This document shows, piece after piece, positions 36,824 to 46,215 of a stretch of 64,000 bases of DNA. The notes below the pieces were generated by a model. That model did not search any database. It worked only from the letters and a program-made list of their open reading frames with translations, and was not told the DNA's origin. The position numbers were made by a program, and so were the translations under genes. Source of the DNA: Phocoenobacter uteri (GTDB taxonomy: Bacteria > Pseudomonadota > Gammaproteobacteria > Enterobacterales > Pasteurellaceae); NCBI RefSeq assembly GCF_900454895.1, contig NZ_UGTA01000001.1, forward strand, positions 1,178,001-1,242,000, given 5' to 3'. Each line of letters begins with the position of its first letter. Positions within the stretch are counted from its first letter, which is position 1.

Positions 36824-37913
36824 CTATCCTACGATCTGATTTATATATAATGTATCCATTTCTACTATGATTACCTTTAGAATCTATAAGCTCATAACTT
36901 TTTACATTTCTCTCAACCAACCAAGAATATTCATACTCTGTAGCTTTAAATAATGGCAAATATTGTTCAGATTGTTTACATAAAAAATAAATACCTGAAT
37001 ACGATCTCTCTTTCATTATCGGTTTTTCAAAAATATTTAAAGCAACGCAGATCATTCCCCAAATATAATCATATCCGGTACTTAAATAAACTAATTGAGA
37101 AGATATTTCATCGCCTCCGCCTCTTGGATTTAACTCAATTAAATATAAATTCCCCTTACTATCAATTTTAATTTCAGTATGCGTTGCCCCATTTTCAAAG
37201 CCAACTTTATCCAACAGTAAAGGAATCACTTGCTTAATCTTGTATTTGAGGTCTTCATTTAAAGAAGAAGGCTGATGGTGAGCTAATTCAACAAAATTTG
37301 GATAACCACTATTTACTTTATCCGTTATTTGTAAAACATAGTGTTGCCCTTTATATGAAATACTTTCTACTGACACTTCAGCACCTTCAATATATTCTTC
37401 TATAAGGATGTCATCTGAAATACTTTTGGCGTAATCTATAGCTGTTTTAACATCATCAGGAGTATTAACAAAATAGACACCTTTTTTTGCTGAACTAGTT
37501 ACTGGCTTTACAACACAAGGATAAAAATCAATTTTTTTGCCATTATAATAAGTATATTTAATACGTTTTAGACCATCAATATAGTTCGACACATTCCTCA
37601 TTTTATACTTATTTTTGATATCTTTTATGACATTTAAAGGATTCCCTATAAGTCCCAACTGTTCAGAAAGATCACTTACAATATCGACTAAGAATTCAGA
37701 CGCATTAGTAATAATGCCATCTATTTTTTCTTCTCTACAAATAGCCACAATTTTCTCCTTATCAGTTACTGATATAGGATAGAATTTATCAACATATTCC
37801 TTACAAACAGCACCCTCTTCCCAAGCAAAGCATATTGTATAAATACCTTTTTCCTTTGCTTTTAAGCAAAGAGACAATTGCCCAATAGATGCTCCTATTA
37901 TTGCTAATTTCAT
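36807..37913 (-). CDS. ATP-grasp ligase
   Basis: A 368-residue ATP-grasp protein. N-terminal domain MKLAIIGASIGQLSLC; ATP-binding part with YPCVVKPVTSSAKKGV and ILIEEYIEGAEVSVES; metal-binding ELNPRGGGDEIS. It resembles the carbamoyl-phosphate synthase/D-Ala ligase-like group, which join a carboxylate to an amine. In this amino-sugar operon it may attach an amino acid or other acid to the sugar; this is inference. Confidence 0.78.
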   Translation of the reverse strand: MKLAIIGASIGQLSLCLKAKEKGIYTICFAWEEGAVCKEYVDKFYPISVTDKEKIVAICREEKIDGIITNASEFLVDIVSDLSEQLGLIGNPLNVIKDIKNKYKMRNVSNYIDGLKRIKYTYYNGKKIDFYPCVVKPVTSSAKKGVYFVNTPDDVKTAIDYAKSISDDILIEEYIEGAEVSVESISYKGQHYVLQITDKVNSGYPNFVELAHHQPSSLNEDLKYKIKQVIPLLLDKVGFENGATHTEIKIDSKGNLYLIELNPRGGGDEISSQLVYLSTGYDYIWGMICVALNIFEKPIMKERSYSGIYFLCKQSEQYLPLFKATEYEYSWLVERNVKSYELIDSKGNHSRNGYIIYKSDRRIDENDL

Positions 37914-37925
37914 ATATTTTTATTT

Positions 37926-39008
37926 TTAATCAAAAAATGACATAAATTCATCTTTTTTAATAATATCATCATCTCTAAAAGTTAGAGATCCCCAATTCCC
38001 TTCAACCAAAACCCAGCCACTATTAGTTAAAGCAAAATCCCAAGAAACTTGGGGATAATAAAAAGGAATTGCTCTATGAACTTCTTCAACAAATATTAAA
38101 AGCTCATTCCACATTGGTATCTGAAAATCTCGTAACGTTATACCGTTATCGGGATGTTTACCATAATGCTTATTTGATTTATGCTCTAAAATATCACTTA
38201 TGATTTTTCCTGTCTTAATATCAATAATTACATTTAATCCTTCTCCATTCACATCATCAGTAAGATCGCCTTCTCTTCCAATTTTCATATATGCTTTAAA
38301 TACATTAAATCCCTTTGATGTCAAAAAACTAATTATACGTATAGTATTAACTGAAGATTGATTTAACAAAGATAATTCATTATGTTGTTCTATTAATTCT
38401 TCTACAATCCAATCTCCTTGATTCTTTAAGAATTGATAGCATTCCTCAGCAGAACCACAATAATCATCTCTATTTATAATATGAATACCAATACTACGTA
38501 ATCCCATAAGGGGTTTTACAATAAAACTATAATGTTTAGTATAAAAATCAATAAAGTAATTTTTATCTACATCATTCTTAATAAAACAAATATCTCGTTT
38601 AAAATACTTTTTAAGATAAGAATAGCAGTTATATTTATTTTTGAAGAACTCAAATCCTTCGTTTCCTAAGCCAACTTGGTTAATCATGACGTGATCTCTA
38701 AACTTATTAGTTGCTATATTTTTCCTTATTATCTCTGAGCTATTTCTAAAATTTAAGAAAAAATATTCATTTGGAATAGCATCGTATTTATAATAGCAAT
38801 ATATTACATCATTAATTAATTTATTTTTCAGGCTAACATCTTTAAGCTCACTACTTGTTAAATAACGACTAAACGCATTGTCAATTGCTTCATTAAAAAT
38901 CTCACCAGTCCATATAGTTTGAGATAAATATTTTTTTTTACCCCAAATATATTTATATTTTGATAATAGCGTCATATAAATGCTAATTTTTTCAAAAAAA
39001 TTATTCAT
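37926..39008 (-). CDS. Sugar-transfer-associated ATP-grasp protein (copy 2)
   Basis: A 360-residue protein of the family named sugar-transfer associated ATP-grasp. Visible are SFIVKPLMGLRSIGIHII (ATP-binding lysine), DWIVEELIEQHNELSLLN, SSVNTIRII and the C-terminal WDFALTNSGWVLVEGNWG. It is clearly paralogous to the adjacent gene at 39014-40111 over the whole length, including the N-terminal region with YFFLNFRN. The exact reaction is unknown; carboxylate-amine ligation on a glycan is expected of the superfamily. Confidence 0.8.
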   Translation of the reverse strand: MNNFFEKISIYMTLLSKYKYIWGKKKYLSQTIWTGEIFNEAIDNAFSRYLTSSELKDVSLKNKLINDVIYCYYKYDAIPNEYFFLNFRNSSEIIRKNIATNKFRDHVMINQVGLGNEGFEFFKNKYNCYSYLKKYFKRDICFIKNDVDKNYFIDFYTKHYSFIVKPLMGLRSIGIHIINRDDYCGSAEECYQFLKNQGDWIVEELIEQHNELSLLNQSSVNTIRIISFLTSKGFNVFKAYMKIGREGDLTDDVNGEGLNVIIDIKTGKIISDILEHKSNKHYGKHPDNGITLRDFQIPMWNELLIFVEEVHRAIPFYYPQVSWDFALTNSGWVLVEGNWGSLTFRDDDIIKKDEFMSFFD

Positions 39009-39013
39009 ATTAT

Positions 39014-40111
39014 TTATATTTCCATAAGTGTTTGAAATTCTTCTTTACAGCCTTTATCCATAATTTGTTGCCATGATAAAAAGGCGCCCCAATTACCTTC
39101 AATTAAAACCCATTTATCTTCTGTCAATGCGAAATCAAATCCTACATAATAATAATCTTCTGGTAAATTTTTATGTATTTCTTGAGTAAGAATTAGAAGT
39201 TCTTTCCATTTTGGAACTATTAATCCTTTTATGAGCTCCCCCGTTTCTGGTTTTACTTTAATTACATCCCCAGCTTGCCTATGGGCATTTGATATAAGTG
39301 TACCCGAATCTTTATCAATTAAGATGACAGCACCACCAGCTCCTGCATTATCAATGTCGCAATTAGGTTGTCCAAATCTAAGAAATGGATTTAATATATG
39401 ATAACCTTTACTATTTCTTATAGATGGTATTCGAATTGTATTTACTGATGAAGAGTTCCATTCTTTCATCCATTTTGCTTGTTCTATTAGTTCTTCAACT
39501 ATAAATCCATTTTTATTATTGTCAGAAAATAATTTATTGAATAATCCACTACAAGTAACATTTTCATTTGAAGCATCTCTAATTAACTTAATACCTTTAC
39601 CTGAATGAGAAAAATTTGATTTTATAATAAATGAATTATGCTTCTTATAAAATTCAGAAAAAATACATTGATCATCAATACTATTTATTGATATTAATTC
39701 TCTACTAAAATACTTCTTTGTGATGCTATAAAAAAAAGATTTATTTTCTAATTGCTGAAAAACATTCCAAGCATTGGGTTTAACAAGGCACATCTCATCT
39801 TTATTTTTTATACTTAAAAAACTAGCTCTTTCCTCTTTACCCTTATTTCTAAAATTTAATACAAAATATTCTTTTGGTGTAATTCCATACATACTATAAC
39901 AGTCTATTATGTCATAAATGAGTAGGCTTTTTAATCTAGAATTACTTTTTTCTGAATGACTTAAATAATCATTAAAAGAAGTATTAATTGCATCACTAAA
40001 TATTTGATCTCCCCATATTTTACTTGATAATATTTTCCTCTTTCTAAAAACATATTTATAATTTAATAAATGTTTCCAATAATATTTAAATAACTTTAAA
40101 AATGTTAACAT
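39014..40111 (-). CDS. Sugar-transfer-associated ATP-grasp protein (copy 1)
   Basis: A 365-residue paralogue of the next gene. Shared blocks are SFIIKSNFSHSGKGIKLI, FIVEELIEQAKWM, SSVNTIRIPS, DAGAGGAVILID and GFDFALTEDKWVLIEGNWG. It keeps the Lys and Glu residues expected for ATP-grasp catalysis. The two copies are five bases apart and presumably arose by tandem duplication, then diverged strongly, which suggests two distinct substrates or steps. Confidence 0.8.
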   Translation of the reverse strand: MLTFLKLFKYYWKHLLNYKYVFRKRKILSSKIWGDQIFSDAINTSFNDYLSHSEKSNSRLKSLLIYDIIDCYSMYGITPKEYFVLNFRNKGKEERASFLSIKNKDEMCLVKPNAWNVFQQLENKSFFYSITKKYFSRELISINSIDDQCIFSEFYKKHNSFIIKSNFSHSGKGIKLIRDASNENVTCSGLFNKLFSDNNKNGFIVEELIEQAKWMKEWNSSSVNTIRIPSIRNSKGYHILNPFLRFGQPNCDIDNAGAGGAVILIDKDSGTLISNAHRQAGDVIKVKPETGELIKGLIVPKWKELLILTQEIHKNLPEDYYYVGFDFALTEDKWVLIEGNWGAFLSWQQIMDKGCKEEFQTLMEI

Positions 40112-40117
40112 TTTTTA

Positions 40118-41134
40118 TTACCTCTCATATTGATAGTAATTCTCTTCCCATCCCCATAGTTTAGAAAAAGGTTGCGTCTCCATATCTTTCTTAAAATCTA
40201 GCAAATAGTCTTTCCAAGTAAACTGAGGTTGATAACCCAACTCATCCACTGTTTTTCTAATATCTAAGACAAATTGCATAGCAGATTTTTTCTCCGGGCA
40301 ATAAATAATATCAGACTTTTTACCTTTAGGATTGAACACTTCTATAATACCTTTTACTCTTTCTTCTAAAGTACTCCCACCACTTCCAATATTATATACG
40401 CCACCATCAACATCTGCTGAAAGTGCTTTTTGTACAATCTGTAAAAAATCTTTTATAGAACAAGTTTCTAATAATCTATGAGGATCACCCCATAATTCAA
40501 TATTCTCCCCTTTCATTGCTCTATAAATTAAATATCGATCTGAAATCAGTGTCTTTACACCATCCGTAAATGTATAAGGATTTGGGTGGTATAGGTAAAC
40601 TCGTGATAGTCGAAGAATAAATCTCTTAATACCATACATTTCATAATAATGTTCTATCAAATCAACAGCTGTATTCTTCGCAATTACATAAATAGCATGA
40701 TCACCAGATAATGGGGCTTTTCTTAATGAATCAGCAGGAATTGGAACTTTACTACCAAATAAGTAACTAACGTCAAATAATGACTGAGGAAATACTATTC
40801 TATCAGCTTGCACTTTTCTCGTATATTCTAAAACATTCATAGTTCCCTGAATAATAGAATCAATATACAAACTAGGCTCATATCCCTTCATTGATGCTGG
40901 TAAAGCCCCAGCAAAATGTACTACTGCATACACATCTCTTTGTGGCAAACGGTGAAAATTATCCTCTTTACTAATATCTACAGAAATATATCCTATATTA
41001 TGATCTTTAAAAAAATCATTATCAGATTGTCGATGCCCAACAGCTATAACCTCATACCCACATTTTTTTAGATGTAATGCTATAGGTGCTCCTAGAGTTC
41101 CTGTCGCCCCAAAAATAATTACTTTCTTGCTCAT
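40118..41134 (-). CDS. NAD-dependent sugar epimerase/dehydratase
   Basis: A 338-residue extended short-chain dehydrogenase. It has the NAD loop GATGTLG (9-15), catalytic Y149-VIAK153 (YxxxK), and the C-terminal VYNIGSGGSTLEERV. It acts on nucleotide sugars; the specific reaction (epimerase, reductase or dehydratase) cannot be told from sequence. One base separates it from the WbqC-like gene, so translation is probably coupled. Confidence 0.85.
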   Translation of the reverse strand: MSKKVIIFGATGTLGAPIALHLKKCGYEVIAVGHRQSDNDFFKDHNIGYISVDISKEDNFHRLPQRDVYAVVHFAGALPASMKGYEPSLYIDSIIQGTMNVLEYTRKVQADRIVFPQSLFDVSYLFGSKVPIPADSLRKAPLSGDHAIYVIAKNTAVDLIEHYYEMYGIKRFILRLSRVYLYHPNPYTFTDGVKTLISDRYLIYRAMKGENIELWGDPHRLLETCSIKDFLQIVQKALSADVDGGVYNIGSGGSTLEERVKGIIEVFNPKGKKSDIIYCPEKKSAMQFVLDIRKTVDELGYQPQFTWKDYLLDFKKDMETQPFSKLWGWEENYYQYER

Positions 41135-41135
41135 A

Positions 41136-41837
41136 TTAAACTACCTTATACATTTTTAAAAAATCTTGGATTTTTTCTACTGAATTAAACATCATTATAT
41201 CAATGATTGATAAAAAAGGTTCAAACTCATTATCAAATTGTTTATATTCAATAGTATTCGTTTTTAGGAAAAATAAATCTATATTATATTTTCTGAATTC
41301 ATCTTTATGATAAAGTTCAACACCCCCAATAGGATTGATATATTCAGAACAATTTTCTTTACCACAAATATCAACTATTCTTTCAAATCGCCCAATTCCC
41401 TTATTATTATAATGTTCAGAAGTTGAAATAATTTCCGTTTCGATACCTAAATAATCGCAAATACATTTAATACTATGATGCAAAAATAAAGATAAATTTA
41501 ATTCTGGACTATAAATAATGCTTTCTATTATAGGGAAAACACTTTTAAAATAAGGAGCCTTACTATAATTTTGTGAGATTTGCTTCAATAATTTATCTTT
41601 CCAAATATTCTGCTGATTTAACGATATATCTTTTATAAGTTTATTAGGCGAGGCTTTATCTAATACTAAATTGATATATTGCCTGCCTTTATTTTTTTCA
41701 TAAATAGAGTTTCTATTTATATATCCGCCTTTGATATAATTTACATCATCATAAATCACAAATTTATCCACGGCACTGATTAGCTGAAAATATCCAATAT
41801 AAGGGAAAAAATAAGGTTGCATAATAGCAATTTTCAT
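41136..41837 (-). CDS. WbqC-like family protein
   Basis: A 233-residue member of the WbqC family: IAIMQPYFFPYIGYFQLI at the N-terminus, then FVIYDDVNYIKGGYINRN, then SLFLHHSIKCIC and INPIGGVELY. Family members occur beside amino-sugar aminotransferases in O-antigen clusters. Their activity is not established; transfer of an acyl or aminoacyl group to the sugar amine is a common suggestion. Three bases follow the aminotransferase gene. Confidence 0.85.
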   Translation of the reverse strand: MKIAIMQPYFFPYIGYFQLISAVDKFVIYDDVNYIKGGYINRNSIYEKNKGRQYINLVLDKASPNKLIKDISLNQQNIWKDKLLKQISQNYSKAPYFKSVFPIIESIIYSPELNLSLFLHHSIKCICDYLGIETEIISTSEHYNNKGIGRFERIVDICGKENCSEYINPIGGVELYHKDEFRKYNIDLFFLKTNTIEYKQFDNEFEPFLSIIDIMMFNSVEKIQDFLKMYKVV

Positions 41838-41840
41838 ATC

Positions 41841-42962
41841 TTATTCTCCCTCAATAACATTGCAAATTTTCAAAATTTCTTCACCGCTTAACTCGTGATG
41901 CATAGGCAAACAAATCACCTGTTGTGATAATTTATAAGCATTAGGTAAATTATTTTTATCTGCTGAAGGTAAATTTAACTGCTGATAAAATTGATATTCA
42001 CTAATTAAAGGATAAAAATAACGACGGGCAAAAATATTATTTTCTTTTAATTTATTATATAACGCATCTCGGCTAAGATGATATTTACTTTCATCAACTA
42101 AGATAGGGAAATAAGAATAATTTAATTTATCCGCTTTTATATCTAATAAATCAATACCGTCAATATTTTTTAAGTTTTCTATATAAATTTCAGTTAATTC
42201 TTTTCTTTTTTCAATCGCTTTATCTATATGTTTTAATTGTAATAAACCATAAGCGGCTCGAACTTCATCAAGTTTCCCATTTATGCCCAATTCATCAACA
42301 CTTATCTCATCAACAAAACCAAAGTTTTTTAGTTGATCTATACGCTGTTTCATCTCTTTGGTATGACAAATCAATGCTCCGCCTTCAATAGTATTATAAG
42401 TTTTCGTTGCATGAAAACTTAATGTTGAAATATCGCCATATTGCAAAACAGACTGACCATTTTCTTCAACACCAAAAGCATGTGCTGCATCATAAATCAC
42501 TTTTAAATTATGCTTATCCGCAATTTCTTGAATGACATCAACATCACAAGGATTCCCATAAACGTGAACGGGCATAATCGCTGTGGTATTAGATGTTATC
42601 GCTTGCTCTATTTTCTCTGGATCAATATTTCCAGTCTTTGGATCAACATCAACAAAGATAGGCGTGATATTTGACCAACAAAGTGAATGTGCAGTTGCAA
42701 CAAAACTATAAGGTGTTGTGATAACTTCCCCTTTTATATCTAAAGCTTTCAGTGCAACCATCAACGGAAGCGTTCCATTTGTAAACAAACTGAGATAGGG
42801 TACGTTTAAATATTTAGCCAACTCATCTTCTAATTGCTGGTGATAATAACCATTATTTGTTAACCATTTTCTATCCCAAATATCTTTTAAATAAAGATTA
42901 AACTCCTCTAGGGAAGGAAGTAATGGCGATGTCACCAATATCTTTTTATTCAAATCCATCAT
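41841..42962 (-). CDS. dTDP-amino-dideoxy sugar aminotransferase (DegT/DnrJ; VioA-like)
   Basis: A 373-residue PLP enzyme. Lys187 in LSFHATKTYNTIEGGA forms the Schiff base, Asp158 in IYDAAHAFG holds the pyridine nitrogen, and WLTNNGYYHQQLE at the N-terminus is like VioA-type enzymes. It follows rmlB and rmlA, so the likely substrate is dTDP-4-keto-6-deoxyglucose, giving a 4-amino-4,6-dideoxy sugar (Qui4N). A FdtB/QdtB-type 3-amino product is less likely because no isomerase gene is present. Confidence 0.8.
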   Translation of the reverse strand: MMDLNKKILVTSPLLPSLEEFNLYLKDIWDRKWLTNNGYYHQQLEDELAKYLNVPYLSLFTNGTLPLMVALKALDIKGEVITTPYSFVATAHSLCWSNITPIFVDVDPKTGNIDPEKIEQAITSNTTAIMPVHVYGNPCDVDVIQEIADKHNLKVIYDAAHAFGVEENGQSVLQYGDISTLSFHATKTYNTIEGGALICHTKEMKQRIDQLKNFGFVDEISVDELGINGKLDEVRAAYGLLQLKHIDKAIEKRKELTEIYIENLKNIDGIDLLDIKADKLNYSYFPILVDESKYHLSRDALYNKLKENNIFARRYFYPLISEYQFYQQLNLPSADKNNLPNAYKLSQQVICLPMHHELSGEEILKICNVIEGE

Positions 42963-42986
42963 ATTAAAACCTTTTATTTCAACTTA

Positions 42987-43862
42987 TTAAATACATTCAC
43001 TTTTTAGTAAGCTAAGTAAATAATCGCCATAATCATTTTTCTGCATTTTTGTTCCAGCCTGAATAAGTAACTCATTACTTATCCAACCATTTCGCCACGC
43101 AATTTCTTCAAGGCAGGCTATTTTATAACCTTGTCGTTTTTCAATAGTATGTACAAATTGCCCCGCTTCTAATAAGCTTTCATAAGTGCCAGTATCTAAC
43201 CAAGCAAACCCTCGCCCTAGCAACTCAACAGATAAACTCTTATCTTCAAGATACATCTGATTGATCGAGGTTATTTCTAATTCTCCTCGCTCAGACGGTT
43301 TTATTTTTTTAGCAAAATCAATCACTCGGTTATCATAAAAATAAAGCCCTGTAACTGCAAAATGGGATTTGGGGTTTGTAGGTTTTTCTTCTATTGATTT
43401 CACATTGTTATTTTTATCAAATTCAACCACACCAAAACGCTCAGGATCTTTGACTTGATAACCAAATACGGTTGCCCCAGCCTCTTTTTGCACTATTTGC
43501 TTTAATTTGCCACTAAAATTAGGACCATAAAAAATATTATCACCTAAAATTAAACAAACACTATCTTTTCCAATAAATTCTTCACCAAGAATAAACGCTT
43601 GAGCTAAACCATCAGGACTCGGTTGTATTGCATAAGATAATTGAATGCCAAACTGCTCCCCATCTCCGAGTAATCGCTTAAAGGATTCATTATCTTCTGG
43701 CGTTGTAATAATCAGAATTTCTCTAATTCCTGCTAACATCAATACTGACAACGGATAATAAACCATCGGTTTATCATAAATAGGCAAAAGTTGTTTCGAG
43801 ACACCTTTAGTTATAGGATAAAGTCTTGTTCCTGAACCACCCGCTAAAATAATGCCTTTCAT
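42987..43862 (-). CDS. rmlA: Glucose-1-phosphate thymidylyltransferase RmlA
   Basis: Makes dTDP-glucose. Signature GGSGTRLYPITKGVSKQLLP at the N-terminus, then the YDKPMVYYPL, LGDNIFYG, VFGYQVKDPERFGVVEF and AWLDTGTYESL motifs. 291 residues, standard. One base downstream of rmlB. It supplies the operon with dTDP-glucose. Confidence 0.95.
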   Translation of the reverse strand: MKGIILAGGSGTRLYPITKGVSKQLLPIYDKPMVYYPLSVLMLAGIREILIITTPEDNESFKRLLGDGEQFGIQLSYAIQPSPDGLAQAFILGEEFIGKDSVCLILGDNIFYGPNFSGKLKQIVQKEAGATVFGYQVKDPERFGVVEFDKNNNVKSIEEKPTNPKSHFAVTGLYFYDNRVIDFAKKIKPSERGELEITSINQMYLEDKSLSVELLGRGFAWLDTGTYESLLEAGQFVHTIEKRQGYKIACLEEIAWRNGWISNELLIQAGTKMQKNDYGDYLLSLLKSECI

Positions 43863-43863
43863 T

Positions 43864-44931
43864 CTATTTCTCTCCTGAACCTAATCTTTCAAGGCTATAA
43901 GAACCATCAAGAACACGCTTCCACCAAGTCTTATTATCCAAATACCATTTAACTGTTTTACGAATACCCGTCTCAAAAGTTTCTTGTGGTTTCCAGCCTA
44001 ATTCTCGCTGGATTTTAGTTGCATCAATGGCATAACGCACATCGTGTCCAGGTCTGTCTTTGACAAAAGTAATTAAATCAGCATATTTTTCCACGCCTTG
44101 TGGTTTTTGTGGCACCAATTCTTCTAAAATAGCACAGATTGTTTTTACCACATCAATATTTGCTTTTTCATTATGACCGCCAATATTATACGTTTCGCCA
44201 ACTTTTCCCTCTGTAATAACTTTATACAACGCCCTAGCGTGATCTTCCACGAATAACCAATCTCTGATCTGCTGCCCATTCCCATAAACAGGTAACGATT
44301 TGCCATCAAGAGCGTTTAAAATCATTAAAGGGATCAATTTTTCAGGAAAATGATAAGGACCATAATTATTTGAGCAATTTGTGACGATAACAGGTAAACC
44401 ATAAGTACGATACCAAGCTCGCACTAAGTGATCACTTGATGCTTTTGATGCTGAATAAGGGCTACTTGGTGCATAGGAGGTTGTTTCTGTGAATAAATCG
44501 TCTGTCCCCTCTAAATCACCATACACTTCATCGGTTGAAATATGATGAAAACGGAAATTTTGCTTTTTCGTTTCATCTAATTTTTGCCAATACTGACGCG
44601 TTACCTCTAAAAGCGTATAAGTACCAACAATATTAGTTTGAATAAAAGCAGAAGGACCATCAATTGAGCGATCTACGTGGCTTTCAGCCGCTAAATGCAT
44701 AACTAAATCTGGTTGATATTTTGCAAAAACTTGCTCTAATTTGACCGCTTCACAAATATCCACTTGTTCAAAACTATATCTTTCATTATCAGAGATAGTA
44801 TCAAGAGATTCTAAATTTCCTGCATAAGTTAATTTATCTACATTGACGACACTATTATCCGTATTCTCAATAATATAACGAACTACTGCTGAACCAATAA
44901 ATCCAGCCCCACCGGTGACTAATATTTTCAT
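43864..44931 (-). CDS. rmlB: dTDP-glucose 4,6-dehydratase RmlB
   Basis: Converts dTDP-glucose to dTDP-4-keto-6-deoxyglucose. The NAD loop GGAGFIGSAV, the catalytic HISTDEVYGDLEG (Asp/Glu) and YSASKASSDHLVRAW (YxxxK) are present. 355 residues. First gene of the sugar operon, with a 168-base AT-rich leader. The absence of rmlC and rmlD shows the product is not rhamnose unless those lie elsewhere. An uptake-sequence core lies in the gene near 44741. Confidence 0.95.
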   Translation of the reverse strand: MKILVTGGAGFIGSAVVRYIIENTDNSVVNVDKLTYAGNLESLDTISDNERYSFEQVDICEAVKLEQVFAKYQPDLVMHLAAESHVDRSIDGPSAFIQTNIVGTYTLLEVTRQYWQKLDETKKQNFRFHHISTDEVYGDLEGTDDLFTETTSYAPSSPYSASKASSDHLVRAWYRTYGLPVIVTNCSNNYGPYHFPEKLIPLMILNALDGKSLPVYGNGQQIRDWLFVEDHARALYKVITEGKVGETYNIGGHNEKANIDVVKTICAILEELVPQKPQGVEKYADLITFVKDRPGHDVRYAIDATKIQRELGWKPQETFETGIRKTVKWYLDNKTWWKRVLDGSYSLERLGSGEK

Positions 44932-45007
44932 AAGAGAATCTTTGCTATCCTTTTTATATTTTTAAGCTTTAACAAATGAAAGCAATATTGAATCTATTCA
45001 CAAAATG

Positions 45008-45032
45008 AATAGAGCCTTTAACCTGCTCTATT
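45008..45032 (-). terminator. Hairpin between the transporter operon and rmlB
   Basis: Eight-base arms AATAGAGC and GCTCTATT with a nine-base loop. It lies downstream of the transporter operon on the minus strand and upstream of rmlB. An uptake sequence with its TTTGCAAA partner (45070-45098) lies next to it. Confidence 0.5.
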
Positions 45033-45099
45033 TTAACAGATTATTTATGAAAATTTATAACCTTTTTAAGCGGTCATATTTTTTCAAAAATTTGCAAAT

Positions 45100-46215
45100 T
45101 TACACTTTCTTTCTGCCAAACCAAAATAACATCGCGAGCCCTGTCCACATTAGTATGCCTAAGGCAAGGAAATAGTGTAAATTTTCAAAAACCGTACCGC
45201 CTAATTGGTTTAAGCTTACACCTGCTGGAATAACGGCTGTGCTTGGGAAGATCCAACGTAGATATTGTAAAGGAAGTGGGAGTAAATCGGCGGGCCACGA
45301 GTAGCCACTCATAAAATACATTGGTAAGGCTGAAAAAACCAAAATTTGCATAGTTCGTTCACGATCTTTGATGAGTAGCCCCAATAAACAACCTAAGGTC
45401 GCGACACAAGGCGAGAATAAGACAATCAAAACTAAATTGCCAAGTGGATTTGCCCCTGCGGTATAACCCCAAAAACTGAACATACTCCCCGTATAACCTA
45501 AGCAGATAATGTAATGAATGAAGCTGATTGCGGTTAAACGTCCGAGCCATTGAGTGGCGGTTGCATAGGCATTGTGTTTCTCATACCACGTGCTGACTAA
45601 CATTGCACAGGCAATCAAAAGGGTTTGTTGTAAAATTAACCACGCCACAGCAGGAACGACATAACTTCCATAACCTTCGGTTTGGTTATAAAGAGGTTGG
45701 ATTTTTAAGGGAACAGGCTCTCTAATAGCGGTCACTTTTTCTTTACTTTTTACAAGAGGCAATAATTTTTTGATTTCTATCCCTGCTGAGAGAGTCAGCA
45801 CCGCACTTGCCATTGCTTGCTGTGCGTATTTACTCGCAAGAATATAGCCGCCGTTTCCGACCATATTCACTGTTGTCGATTTTCCTAAAGTAACATTACG
45901 CTGTAAATTTTCAGGAATTACCATCATTGCCATTATTTGATCGTCAAGAAGCATTTTTTTAGCTTTTCGTTCATTGCTAACGACTTCCACTTTAACGGCA
46001 GGAGCAGCAGTAACCATTTGAATCATTTTACGAGATAAGCTGTCGTGGGCATTATCCACTATCGCAACAGGTACATTACGCACAATCTCAGTGCTATAAG
46101 GCAAAGGGTAATATAATCCATAAATCACAGGGGCGATGATCAGCAGTAGCAAAACGCCAGCGTCAGTAAAAATACTTCTAAAGGTATCCTTTATGGCTGA
46201 AATAAAATCATTCAT
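45100..46215 (-). CDS. ABC-2 type inner-membrane permease (second)
   Basis: A 371-residue permease: one N-terminal helix (about 18-36), a large periplasmic domain starting VPVAIVDNAHDSLSRKM, then about five C-terminal helices. This is the YhhJ/YbhR-type ABC-2 layout. The ATG at 46215 overlaps the upstream permease stop (TAATG), better than the ATG at 46230. Its partner is the adjacent permease. No ATP-binding subunit is encoded nearby. Confidence 0.85.
   Translation of the reverse strand: MNDFISAIKDTFRSIFTDAGVLLLLIIAPVIYGLYYPLPYSTEIVRNVPVAIVDNAHDSLSRKMIQMVTAAPAVKVEVVSNERKAKKMLLDDQIMAMMVIPENLQRNVTLGKSTTVNMVGNGGYILASKYAQQAMASAVLTLSAGIEIKKLLPLVKSKEKVTAIREPVPLKIQPLYNQTEGYGSYVVPAVAWLILQQTLLIACAMLVSTWYEKHNAYATATQWLGRLTAISFIHYIICLGYTGSMFSFWGYTAGANPLGNLVLIVLFSPCVATLGCLLGLLIKDRERTMQILVFSALPMYFMSGYSWPADLLPLPLQYLRWIFPSTAVIPAGVSLNQLGGTVFENLHYFLALGILMWTGLAMLFWFGRKKV

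Noticed and set aside
41841..44931. dTDP-rhamnose biosynthesis
   Set aside because: rmlB and rmlA are present but rmlC and rmlD are not, while a sugar aminotransferase follows at once.
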